From: Atherinomorus stipes | Lineage: Eukaryota; Chordata; Actinopteri; Atheriniformes; Atherinidae | Assembly (NCBI GenBank): GCA_023101725.1 | Contig: JALJCO010007928.1 | Span: 930,001-994,000 of the forward strand | Length of the DNA: 64,000 nucleotides | Direction: 5' to 3' | Part shown: positions 25,847 to 38,499 of the stretch, piece by piece | Position numbering within the stretch: position 1 is the first letter of the stretch | Layout: every line of letters starts with the position of its first letter | Notes under the pieces: model-generated | What the model was told of the DNA's origin: nothing | What the model saw: only the letters and a program-made list of their open reading frames with translations | The model's database searches: none | Made by a program: the position numbers and the translations under genes

Positions 25847-26187
25847 CTAAAGCTGGATATATACTCACATGTCGTCTGCATAGCTTGTGCAGATGCAGTG
25901 TGTTTATATTATTTTTTCAATGGTTTGCTTCAGTTCAGACAAGTATTTCCTGCTTTAGGGCAACAATAGCGGCCAACATGCATACACTCAGCAACAAGAC
26001 CCAAACATCCAGAGACACAAAATAACATGGACCAATCACAGGGGAGTTCTCCACATCACTGCATTCACGTAGCTGGGATTCACGTGGGGTCCGAAGAGGT
26101 GCATGTCAGGCTTCTGCATATCTACGCAAAGCCTACAGTACAGCGGTTACATCGACGCAGACAACTCAAGTATAAATACAGCTTTAG
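25847..26187. mobile_element. MITE with CTAAAGCTG ends
   Basis: CTAAAGCTGGATATATACT at the left and the reverse complement of AGTATAAATACAGCTTTAG at the right match at 17 of 19 positions, enclosing about 341 bp. The interior has unusually many CpG and TpG/CpA pairs (GTCGTCTGCATAGCTTGTGC, ACATCGACGCAGAC), as expected of a decaying CpG-rich DNA transposon. No target duplication is clear, so the superfamily is open. Open frames across it are shadows. Confidence 0.65.
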
Positions 26188-28827
26188 CGGTGGAAATGCT
26201 GCAGAGATCAGAGATACTGAACAAAACCACATCAAATATACTTTACAATGTCTTTGCTCCTCTCAAATGTACGTGCAACACTACTCCCATGGGTTTTTCA
26301 GTGCTTCATTTGCTACATCTGGATAGGCATCCACAAGCTCTCTCAAAACCAACCGAATTAGGCATTTTAGGGACAGGAGACTGGCAGGAAGCTCTGTCTG
26401 CCTGTGTATTAAACATAGAACATAAATGAGGCCCAAGTCCACTGTCAAACCCCTCCAACTGCTAACAGCTGCTTAGCTCTACTTTTTGTTCCATTTCATC
26501 ATATGCCATCAAATTGCACATTGGGTTTGTTAATTTACAACTGTGACACCGGTATCAATGCCTGATGCAACATTTTCCGTGATCAGTAGCCTGTGTAACT
26601 AAAAAGTTTGGAAAATTAAACCACTAAACCTGTGATTGGCTCATTTGGTATACAGTATATTAGGTTTGCAGGACATATTGCTCTGCACAAGTCTGCTTTA
26701 TGGAACAAAACATCAGATATAATTAGCAGCAACTATTTCTGCTTGTAGCAAAACTGATCTGTACCTGTTTCCTGCTTTCTCTTTTTTCAAAGCTTTGCTA
26801 GTCCGTGTTGAAACATAGTGTCTTCAGTCAGATTCAGCTACTCCAATGTCTTCATCCAAGTCTGTGACTTCAGTAGAACTAACAGTTCTTTATCAATTTT
26901 TTCTTCCTTTCAGCTATAATTGATGATAGACTTTTGGGTTTTGGTGATTTAAATGGCTTGAAATGAAAAAAACAAAAACCAAGTGCAGAAGGTGACACGT
27001 TATGAGAACACATTGCCAAAAGATCATGTTGGAGCCATGTCAAGACAACAAAAGTGAGGAAGATGTTATATTTTTCATTTAGTTATTAGAAACGTATTTC
27101 AAATCTTTGAAACCAACAGGATTTTTGATTTCCAGTCAACACCAAAACAAACTGAACAAACACCATTTTGGGAAGTGATTGTAGTTCATTGTCTCATTTT
27201 CAGGTTTTCTCAATTTACAAGTCCAGAATGAAAACCATTGAAATTCTTCTCTCAAAGGTTTACAAATTCAACTCGACTGCAGAGTTTTAACCCAGCTGGC
27301 AGCCTGTCTGTGTGCATTGTTTTCTTATGACATGCGTCATGTAATGTAGAACAGAACAATGCACTGAGGATTTTCTAACATTGTCATAACTTGAATTTCT
27401 GTGGTTACAGGTGTGTGATAAGCCCTTAAATTTAATCCGGGGGGAATTGAACTAACTTTCTTTCTGTTAATTTGATTGCACTAAACATGGAAGCCTAAGG
27501 GTCATACTTTTATTATTTTTTGTTTATCATCTGAAAAGCAAGTCTTGCAAAAAAAAAAAAGGAGAAAAACATCTGTTCTTTGAACAACAAAGTGGCCGAA
27601 ATCATTTTGGAGCGGAGTATAAGGGGATATAAGCGGACAAAATGTACAGTGCTAAAGGGGCCCAATAGAAAACTCTGGATGAGAAAAAATAAGTCAATTT
27701 AAAGATGTCACTTTATGATAACTCATCGTCAGTTTTACTAATACTAATGGAAGTGAAACAAACATGGACATACTCCTTTTCCTTGTTATCTCATGTGACA
27801 AATACAAGCTAAACTAACAGAAACTCAAACAGAGTGGTGCACTGATTTGAATAAGCTATAATAGCCAGTTCAGAGCTCTGTGGTCAGCCAACCATTCAGA
27901 CCATCAGAGGATGAGGTCTGCACAATACCACACTGAATCTACTGTACACAGTGTCTGGACTTACATTTTATCACTGATGCTCGACATAAATACAAAAGAG
28001 ATAGTCTTATGGGGGTAATTATGCATGCAATAAACCAAACTCTGAGAGCACGAGCTCTCCTGCCACACACTGACAAATATTGAAGTACTGTAGTGTCCAC
28101 TTTACTATCAGTTACTATTATGTATAAAATACATGTTAGTCGCAGTAGTGCTCTTAATTAAGTCTGTAAACCAGTAATTTATGATAAACTAAAAAAATGC
28201 TGATTGATTTCACTGAATTTTCACTTTATTCCTGAATGAATGAAAAATGCTATTTTCATCACATCTTTTACACATGAAATCTGCAGCAGACAGCTGTATT
28301 ATTGCCAAACCAAAAAGTACCAAAGGTTAGGTTTAACTGTTATTTAATGCTACTAATAATGCAATGCTGCCCATCCTATCCCCTCCTTTTGTGAGTAATT
28401 GGATTTAGCGAACACCTGTATGAGTGTAGATTGTTCAGAGGATTATGGCCTGGGAAGCCTTGAGTCACCACTAATTACCATCTTCCCCTCTCTGTATTTC
28501 ACACACACACAGTTCCTATATTTGCTCCTTGGACCAGCATCAGAAGATTTAATTGATATTTTAAGGCCACCGCTGTTTTACACACAATTTTTCACACAGG
28601 GATTTACCTCTCATATATTCTTTATCTTGTTTAATGTTAAAGCATGCTGTCTTTTTAAGCATTTGTCATGATAATGTTATCATTTTGATTCCCTTTTTTA
28701 AGAAATGCACCTCCTGCAGCACTATGTGGTAATGACACTGTTTTGTTTCTGTTTATTTTTTTTCTTCCTGATATTGCTCGTGCAAAGATTAAATCTCATC
28801 TTTTTTTCTCTCTCTTTTGATACACAG
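26188..28827. other. Non-coding stretch
   Basis: No gene or bounded repeat seen; AT-rich with short homopolymers. Confidence 0.6.
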
Positions 28828-29001
28828 ATAAACTTCCAGAGATCTTCAGAGGCTTGTTGGTCCCCTGTTGAGATAATGGCTGTAATTTGTTTTGGGGCCT
28901 GCAGCCATGTCACATGTCCTGTCCTCCCAGTTATATGGAAATACAGACGGTCAAAGTGCAAATTCAAATCGTTCACATGCAAAAGGTCAACCATGTTCTA
29001 G
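28828..29001 (+). other. Exon-like or conserved non-coding segment
   Basis: A long T/C tract ends in TGATACACAG at 28827, a good splice acceptor. TTCTAG|GTGAGT at 29002-29007 is a near-ideal donor. The 174 bases between are open in one frame, but the frame ends with a TAG exactly at the donor, so it would serve only as a terminal coding or untranslated exon. The block is richer in mixed sequence than its flanks and could instead be a conserved enhancer. The peptide is unrecognised. Confidence 0.25.
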
Positions 29002-30710
<1,709 letters not shown>

Positions 30711-31623
30711 GGGGAGGCACTACAGGTAAAACTCCTGTTTTTTCATTACATGGTCAATTTAGAGATTTTTTTGTTTTTTTTTCCCGCCTTTAGCATATTT
30801 TCTTTCAGACTAGTGTAAAAAATTGTCAAACATAAACATTTTAGGAGTTTATTTTATGATACTTCGTCTGATGCACCCAAATCCCCTCAAAATGCAGCTA
30901 AAGTTTATGTTTTTAAACGGTGCACGTCTGAACCCCGTCATGTCTGGTATCGCTGGAACATCTCTTTTTCCTGAACGATGTCATCTCAGTCCAACTTGAT
31001 ATTTCCAGCTCATGATTATCTGATGTCTGTAAATGGTGTTAAAGAACAAAAATGTGGAGAATTTTACAATCCAAAACTCATTTTCTCAAAATGAGGGTTT
31101 TTTTTTCTTATCATTCTGGGTAAAAAAAAAAAAAAAACTCCACTTCAGGAGCACTTACAGAAACCAAACTTTCAATTTTTGCTCCTGACTGTATTCTTAA
31201 AGTTTTTACAGAAGGATATTTTGATATCTCATTCACAGCCTGATTTACAGAACATTTCATCCCAAAAATATGCCAAGAAATTAGTTTTTCCTGGTTGTTG
31301 ACAGTATATTCTAAATTGTGAAATGATAAACAGAGATATTCAAAATCCCCTCAGTAAAAACTTTTGACTTTAATATGTGAACAAAATTCAAAAGAAACTT
31401 TGAACCTGGCTTTATCGTGTGTTTAGATTTTTTTTTTTCCTAGAAATGTATGCAAATTAGCGCATATAACACCTAATTTGCATATTTAAACATCAAATTT
31501 CAGAAAACTTGCAATACAAAAAATGATAGCCCTAATGTGAGGGATAAACCAGGAAAGTTTTATGGTGATGCCAGTTAGTTAATTTTTTTTTTTTTTTACC
31601 TTATTTGCCTGTAGTGTCTCGCC
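30711..31623. mobile_element. Inverted-repeat DNA element of about 0.9 kb
   Basis: The left end GGGGAGGCACTACAGGTAAA and the reverse complement of the right end (GGCGAGACACTACAGGCAAA) agree at 17 of 20 positions. No transposase frame is present, so this is non-autonomous. The superfamily is not decided because no target duplication is clear. Inside, at 31449-31484, lies a perfect 12-bp palindrome built on octamer motifs. The right end is followed by a local 23-bp tandem duplication. Confidence 0.65.
31449..31484. repeat. Palindromic pair of octamer (POU) motifs
   Basis: TATGCAAATTAG and its exact reverse complement CTAATTTGCATA are separated by 12 bases. Each arm contains ATGCAAAT, the consensus for Oct/POU factors. 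Confidence 0.8.
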
Positions 31624-31662
31624 TTAATTGCAATCATTCTCTCGCCTTAATTGCAATCATTT
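31618..31662 (+). repeat. Tandem duplication of a 23-bp unit
   Basis: The unit CTCGCCTTAATTGCAATCAT (first 20 bases) occurs twice in direct succession, beginning at 31618 and 31641, at the right border of the inverted-repeat element. Confidence 0.95.
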
Positions 31663-32858
31663 CTTAAAAAGCGCTGCCAGGAGGTAAATTCTTACAGTTT
31701 CTTGGCTTATATTCTGCAACAAGAACCCTATTATGAATAGTATTAAACTACATGGTTGAAACGGCTGGAGGGCTTGTTGAGAGGTAAACCACTGACACTG
31801 GGTAGACAGGGGAACTGAAGAGGAAAATCTCCCCTCTGAAGTTGTTTCTCAAGCTCCCTAAACCTGCCTTTGAAAGGAGAAATGGAAACAAGCATACAGC
31901 CTCATTATGTGCAGTAACATGAATATGGGTCAGTAAGTCAGCAAAGCTGGTGACCTACAGCCAAGTTGCTGGAAAAGAGAGGAGGATTCAGGAAGGATAA
32001 ACAGTGTGTGACAATTCAGGTGAAGGGAGATAGGGGAGATGGACATGGGTGGAGAAATGTTCCCAGTCCCACAGTGAAATCTGAGACAGCAGTGTAGCTG
32101 TTGACTGAGACGGACAGAGATAGGGAGTGTGTGCGTTTGCGCAAGTATTACTCTTGTCAATGGGGACCTACATCTTTTTACAGGGAAATGTCCCTCTTAT
32201 GAGAACAGATGGCAAGTCCCCATAATGTAAACCGTAAGTCATAGTCATGGTTAAGTCACCAGGAACTGAACATAAGTCAATGGAAAGTCCTCTCAAGTCA
32301 TGGATACTCTGTGTGTGTGTGTGTGTGTGTTTAGATGAGCGATGAACAGATCAGACTTGTCCTGAAGTGAAAGAGCTCCAGTGGCCTAAAAACACAAATA
32401 GACAGACATATAGATGCTCACACAGGCAGGTAATACATCATGGCTGTTGGAGGGGGCAGTGAAAAAGAAGGGATTGACAGATGAAATGGAAGTTTGGTAT
32501 AAGAGAAGTGGGAGGGAAATAAAAGGGTAAAGGGGCACCCAGCGGGTGATGCAGGGGGGCAATGAAAGACCAACGGAGAGTTCAGTCAGCACAACTGATT
32601 TATCATAGCAACAGTGACATTGATTACATTATTAAACACATTGTCATACTAAGGATTCACTTCTGCAAAAACTGTAAAGGTCACCAACTAAAAAGTTTTG
32701 TAAGTAATATACTTTTTTTCTAGCTTTTCCTGCAATTACAAGTCTAGATTTTTATCTCAAGTGTACCTTCAATCTCTCCAGAGGAGGAAATCTGTCTTTC
32801 AGCAAGCGATAGAACACACAAAAACCAAAACATAAAACAATAAATCAAGTCTTAAAAT

Positions 32859-33015
32859 TAGGGGTGTAAAGATTCGATTCATATCATGATTCATAGTTTT
32901 TTAATTGATTTTAAGTCACTGAATTGAATCGGATCGTATTGTTCTAAATTAACCAATATCATCCATGAACCGAATCTGAAACCATGAATTGTGATATGAA
33001 TCAATCTTTGTAGTA
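32859..33015 (-). mobile_element. hAT-like element fragment B
   Basis: It begins TAGGGGTGTAAAGATTCG, the same type of terminus as fragment A. Read on the minus strand, its interior aligns with fragment A over more than 100 bases with scattered differences (shared GGATGATATTGGTT and ATTCAGTGACTT words). The other terminus is absent. The two copies therefore preserve opposite ends of what was probably a near-palindromic element. Confidence 0.6.
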
Positions 33016-34679
33016 ATTAGATAATGTGTATGTGTACTCTACCATTTATTAAAGTTAATGTCATTATAGATATACGATATAGCTTTTAACAGTATTTCTT
33101 AATGAAGGTGGGGGAGGGGATTTCGACTGCCAAATAGAGATTTGATGGACATAATACACATGATGTATAAAAACAATTACTCATGAAATTCAATAAAAAG
33201 TCAAATGAAGAGGTCCAAGTTCATTCAAAGTGATAAAAAAATTTTTACTAGAGAAATATCCCTTTTTCTGTCTTGTTCACACTAAATTTTGTTTAGAAGA
33301 CTTTTTATATTGAACCTCAAACCAGCTCTCTTTCAAAACTGTTTCATTTTAGCCTCAAAAAGTGATGCTAACTTCTTCATAGAGCAGCATCACTTTATAA
33401 TTTAGAGTGAAACAGGTGCAGTTTGACTTAAAAACTGTGGCCAGTGTTACTTTAAGTTTCAGGGTAGCAAGATGAGAACGGGGGGGAGTGAGTGATGGAC
33501 AGCTAGTGGGAGGGAAAGAGAGAATGGGGGATGGAATGATGGAGGGAGGTGTATAGTGCAGCAGAAACTTCCCATGCTGGCCTCCCAGTGTGGCTACGTA
33601 ATGAGGGCAAGGGACACAGACACACACACATGCACACTCACAGTCACACACTCGGGGCCGAGCATGGCCCCACGGCTGATTAGCGGCACACAAAGGCCCC
33701 AAACAGAAGTAGCAGAGGGCACACAATGGGAGCAGGGCCTCAAGGCGTGGTTTACTTCTGCCCTGAGGGAGGGGGCGAGAGAGGTAGAGGGATAGGGAGA
33801 GGCGAGGAGAGAGAGAGAGGGAGAGAGAGAGAGGATCCCACTGAGTTGGACAGACAACCAAAGTTGGGTGTGGGGAGGTGGAGGGTTTCGGTGGGGTTAG
33901 AAAAGTGACAGAAGCAGAGAGGAGTTTTGTTTTCGTGCTGATAAAGACATGCTGCAGCTCTTCGTAGTTCTATTTTCAGAGTCTGGAAAACAGGTGAACG
34001 TTTCAGCATCACAGCTGCTTGTTCACCACGCAAACATGTGTACAAAGTTAATTTAGAAAATATAGTAAACCAATGAACACGAGTTAAATGCAGTGTACAC
34101 CACTAGCTCAGTAATTTACACACACTCCTCTAGAATGTGAATGTTTAACTTTTTAGAACTTTTTGTTACCAGCTGTTGCATTACATAAGAAGAAATTTAA
34201 AAGTTTTTAACAACATTTTCAAACGGACTCAAAAATATACCCCTATCTACTTAGATGATCAATTTCTTTGGTGGGAAAAAGTAATAAAATGACTTTAAAC
34301 TTCTTGAGGCCGGCTGGCTTCCTGTTATGGATCATGACTAAGTGCAGCTGATAATCTCTTTCTGTTAACTCGAGTTTTTGACAGCTTTTATTAAACTGAC
34401 GAGCAAATAGCACAATGAAAAAGTCCAAATGGTTAAATCCAGAGCCGAGATCACGGATCTAAACAAGTGAAACATGGCTCTTAGAAAGAAAGTTGTCAAC
34501 ATCTTCTGTTGCCAAATTCATCACTTTAATCTTTTGTCTGCTAGAAACTATTGGAAGCTGTAACCATGGTGACGGAAGTAGTAATCAAACACTGCACTTG
34601 AGTAAAAGTATGAATAGACAGACAAAAAAGTACTGAAAAAAATTCTTGTTACATTTTTCATTTGAATTAAAGAAAGTTT

Positions 34680-34683
<4 letters not shown>

Positions 34684-34718
<35 letters not shown>
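34684..34718. repeat. (TA)n microsatellite
   Basis: About 17 TA units without interruption. Confidence 0.95.
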
Positions 34719-35501
34719 TTAAGTTTAAAAGTAAAAGAACTTGAATGCAATAGGTGGTCAAAAATCATTAAATGTGCTATTTCAACATATCAATAGTATA
34801 AGCTATGCCATTTTTAAAAATTATACAGAGGATGCTACTTGGAACACTGGAAAAATCTGATATCAATTATTTGAAAGGTTATGGTTTTGTGTTGACCCTC
34901 ATTGAGACAGTTGTTGTTTGTTTGTTTTTAGACTTACGGAGTTAAATGCCATTAACAAAGTAACACTGGTCTCAGAATCCTTTTGGATTTTTTACCACTG
35001 GTTAATGCTGAGACTTACATTACTGTGTTGGTTAGTTTAGAGGACAAATTCCCCTCTCACTATTGATGATATAAATCCCCCCAAGATAACAGAGGATTTG
35101 TTTGTCGAAAATGACCGTCGGACAATAGCCTCCATTTTCCTGTTTGGTTACTCTCCACAATGATTAAAAAAAATTCACACAAAATTTCACTTTAGTGATT
35201 TTACTGTCCTGAGAAAAATAGTCAGTCTAGCCAACAGAACTTTATCATTGTAGGTATTGCATAGAAACATGTTATACAAATGACCATGAATATCTGTTAC
35301 AATAAGGGAACAGACTTTGGGTAATAACATGGAGGGTGTGAAGAAATATCCAATAGCCCATTTTTTTCATTTTATTCTGCAGCGTTCTGAGGAGCTGTAT
35401 AATAATTCAAAATAAGACAAACAAGCAATGAAACCCTCAATGTCACTGTAACATTTCATACACCCCATTAAAGTGATAGCCACAAGTTTAATTCATCCCC
35501 G

Positions 35502-35514
35502 CCAGTAGGTGGCA
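35502..35514 (+). promoter_or_regulatory. Candidate CTCF core site
   Basis: CCAGTAGGTGGCA matches the CTCF core consensus CCASYAGRKGGCA at every position. CTCF sites organise chromatin loops and insulators. It lies in a segment that may be repeat-derived, since many fish repeats carry similar words, so binding in vivo needs ChIP evidence. Confidence 0.45.
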
Positions 35515-35922
35515 CACTCAGTCTCACTTACTCAATTAGCATTAGCAGCATTACAAAACCGGCTTACAGTTAATTAGCATTTGCAAATGTTTAACTGACA
35601 TGTTCAGGAGGAAAGCGGCAACCTTCAAAGTGCATTTGAGCCCCTTTACTACTTCATCTTCATCCTGCTTCTTTTTTTGTCCATTTGAATGTGACAAATG
35701 TGAGGCAAGGAAGATGCTATTTCTTCACATAGAAATTGAGCTAGCAACTCCGGAGCTAATGCTAACAGTGAAGAATCCCGTCATTTTTTGACCCGTCAAA
35801 ATTTATTAAACATTAATGATATCTCAAAAAAAAAAATTGTGTGGTAAATTTAATACTTTTATTCTGCACCCCTTCAGACGTTGTGTGGATGTATTAATTA
35901 AAGGGACATTGTGTAACAATTC

Positions 35923-36166
35923 ATGCTGCGTTCACGTGAAACCGGGCAGACGGACGACAGCCGCTGCATGTAAAGGCATAAACAAGCCTCTGTGTGAAGA
36001 TGTGGTCTGTCAGTTACAGTGACTTCAGTCCACATCTGATATGTTGTCATGGCGATGTCGTTTTCCCTGACCCATGTTTTACCGTGTTTCTCTCGGCTTC
36101 TGTGATTAAAATTACATCTGGTTTGTTACTGACGGCCATCTGCCCGACTACACGTGAACCCAGCAT
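35923..36166. mobile_element. Short MITE with ATGCTGSGTTCACGTG ends
   Basis: The left end ATGCTGCGTTCACGTG followed by CCGGGCAGACGG is mirrored at the right by CACGTGAACCCAGCAT preceded by CCATCTGCCCGA. The inverted repeats extend about 30 bases with a few differences and enclose 244 bp. There is no coding capacity and no clear target duplication. Each end carries a CACGTG-type E-box, an incidental but testable property. Confidence 0.75.
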
Positions 36167-37952
36167 CAGTGTAGCGCTGGGTTCCTCCTCATTGCACCGC
36201 GGTGAATTTTAAAAAGCATTACCTCAAACTGAGCTGATAACTCCGGTGTCGCCGGTGAGTTTCTGTGGTTTCCTACTGTCACGCTTCTACTGAACATAAA
36301 AACACGGCTGTACGACATGGCAGCCAAGCCGACCCGCTCAATGTATATAATGATACGAACGGCAGTACAGATACGTGAAAAACATACTCTAGTACAGCAA
36401 GGAAGTACTTGCACTTATGGGTGTACTTTTACTGGAAAGAAACCAGAATTGTCACCTTTAGCTGAGTGGAAACTGGTTCTGATGGTCAAGAACAATCCAG
36501 GAAACACTTGCTGTGAAGAGGAGGCAGTTGGAAAACCGGTTCTTCTGTTAAATATAAAAGTAAAATATTTACCCATATTTCTTTGCTTCACAATATCTTT
36601 TTTTTTTTTTTTAGGCGTTCTAACTGATTAAGATGCCAGATTAAGAGCTACTGCTATTTTTTATGTGGTGTATCATTGCTTTCATGACCCAAAACAATAC
36701 TTACTGTACATGAATCACACCTGTGAATCAAAAGCTGATAATATTAGAGTTAAGTGCTGGAAATATTTCTTAAATCCTGCAGTATTTCTGAGGTTTATAA
36801 TATGAAGTATTGCTGTAGCTGTATATAGTAATAAAATCAAAAGTAAAACAAACAAAAAAATGCTCAATGACTCAGTTTGAGGCAGTCACATAAAACAAAA
36901 ACACAGGTCTGAACACTAAAATTTCAAATGAGTCTTTGAGCTTAAACATCATCCCACCAGCTCTTTGCCCATTTTCTCACAGAAAATGAAAATTATATGA
37001 CAATGTCTAATGAACATGGCCCTCTTTTCACAGAGGAGCAGCGGTCGCTGTAATCTTAGCTGTTCAATTAGCTGCACTGACCAGGATGCCACCAACACAA
37101 AGGGAAAGCAACAGAATTAACCTTTTTTTCTTTCTCTGTCCCAACTTTCCTTTCTCATACAGAGATGTTGTGGCAGAAAAAGTCATCTTTTAGATTTTCC
37201 TCTAAAACACTTTTAAATTTCACCTGAAACATGGAAGCTCTTGTAATATTTACCTAGAAGCAACAGAGAGACAGGGGCAGGGATTGAAAAAAAGTGGGTG
37301 GATGGACATAAATCCACAAAGACAATTTAGCTTTTCCAGTTTCTCTTCCTGTTTTTCCAATTACTTAATGCTATTTAAATACATCAGAGCTGAGACACAC
37401 ACACACACACACCACGCACCCCCCCACACGCACACATTAATGGTCCTCAGCAATGAAGAGGCCCCTGAAATAAGTCACGCAGTAATTGTATTTGATAAAT
37501 CATAAAGGGAGCCCATCAGAGAAAAGCTAGCTGTATTAAAATGATAAACTAGACAATTATGAAAAAAAATCCCTGGCCTTTAATTTCCTAAACACACTCT
37601 GGAGAGAGGTCGTTTAAGCTGCAACGATTTGACAAGATCCTCAACACATTATTTTCTCTGCTCTCAGACACACTGAATTACAGCACAGGCCTTGGAAATC
37701 TCAGAGCCACACTCACTTCTGGTTCATGTCTCAGTCTGGTGCTTTACAGCTTTAGAAGACATTTTCCCAACAAAACATGATGCTTATACTTGAGTGAAAA
37801 CTATTTGTGCTATATATGTTTGAGGAGCGAACATTATGCAGACATTTTCACACATGGCCCACGCAGAGTCCTGAAATGTTCCTGGGATGTTCCAGAATGG
37901 TAGCATGAGAAAATACAAATGTCTGCAGCATTCATTCCAAACCTCCATGGCG
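36167..37952. other. Non-coding stretch
   Basis: No gene seen. A CA repeat with a C run lies at 37393-37436. Confidence 0.6.
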
Positions 37953-37959
37953 CTGTGTG

Positions 37960-38278
37960 AAAAAGTGCACTTGGGTTCTGCAGCAGGACAATGATCCAAA
38001 ACACACCAGCAAGTCCACCTCTGAATGGCTTAAGAAACACAAAATGAAGACTTTGGAGTGGCCTAGTCAAAGTCCTGACCTGAATCTGATTGAGATGCTG
38101 TGGCATGACCTTAAAAGGCGGTTCCTGCTGGAAAACCCTCCAATGTGGCTGAATTACAACAATTCTGCAAAGATGAGTGGAACAAAATTCCTCCACAGCG
38201 CTGTAGAAGACTCACTGCCAGTTATCACAAACGCTTGATTGCAGTTGTTGCTGCTAAGAGTGGAACAACCAGTTATTA
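37960..38278 (+). pseudogene. Tc1-family transposase, C-terminal fragment with frameshift
   Basis: The frame reads [20 protein letters not shown] and then [15 protein letters not shown], which are the second catalytic aspartate region and the third (glutamate) region of the Tc1 DDE domain. The first catalytic aspartate and the whole DNA-binding N-terminus are missing. Near 38130-38140 the reading shifts by one: the family-typical [14 protein letters not shown] continues in a different frame and ends with TAG at about 38276-38278. The protein cannot be active. It is a fossil of a family that moved by cut-and-paste at TA sites. Confidence 0.9.
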
Positions 38279-38284
38279 GGCTTA

Positions 38285-38493
38285 GGGGGCAAACACTTTT
38301 TCACACAGGGCCATGTGGGTTTGAATTTCGTTCCCCCTTAAAAATAAAAATCTCCATTTAAAAATTGCATTTTCTGTTTACTTGTGTGATCTTTGTCTCA
38401 CATTTAAATTTGTTTGATGATCTGAAACATTTAAGTGTGACTAACATGCAAAAAAGTAAGAAATCAGGAAGGGGGCAAACACTTTTTCACACA
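38285..38493. repeat. Direct repeats inside the Tc1 3' terminus
   Basis: Two copies of a roughly 22-base word (GGGGGCAAACACTTTTTCAC plus AC), starting at 38285 and 38471, mark the inner and outer transposase-binding sites of an IR/DR-type inverted repeat, the arrangement known from Sleeping Beauty-like elements. Confidence 0.85.
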
Positions 38494-38499
38494 ACTGTA

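Larger units (their letters stand above)
31663..35501. other. Non-coding stretch with microsatellites
   Basis: No gene seen. It contains a TG run at 32309-32331, G-rich and GA-rich simple sequence at 33480-33550 and 33800-33832, and a TA array. ACTTGAGTAAAAGTAT near 34598 is a word common in fish repeats. Confidence 0.55.
37953..38497 (+). mobile_element. Internally deleted Tc1-family transposon
   Basis: The right part is a clear Tc1-like 3' half: the C-terminal part of a transposase, then an IR/DR-type terminus in which GGGGGCAAACACTTTTTCAC occurs twice in the same direction (38285 and 38471). It ends ACAACTG followed by TA. At the left, TGTGTGAAAAAGTG (37954-37967) is the reverse complement of the terminal repeat core and is joined directly to transposase sequence. 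A deletion has probably removed most of the 5' inverted repeat and the N-terminal half of the gene. Immediately to the right begins a LINE fragment, so the transposon seems to have landed in it. Confidence 0.85.

Noticed and set aside
33355..33861. 168-codon minus-strand frame rich in serine, leucine and cysteine
   Set aside because: It covers GA, CA and G-rich simple sequence; low complexity.
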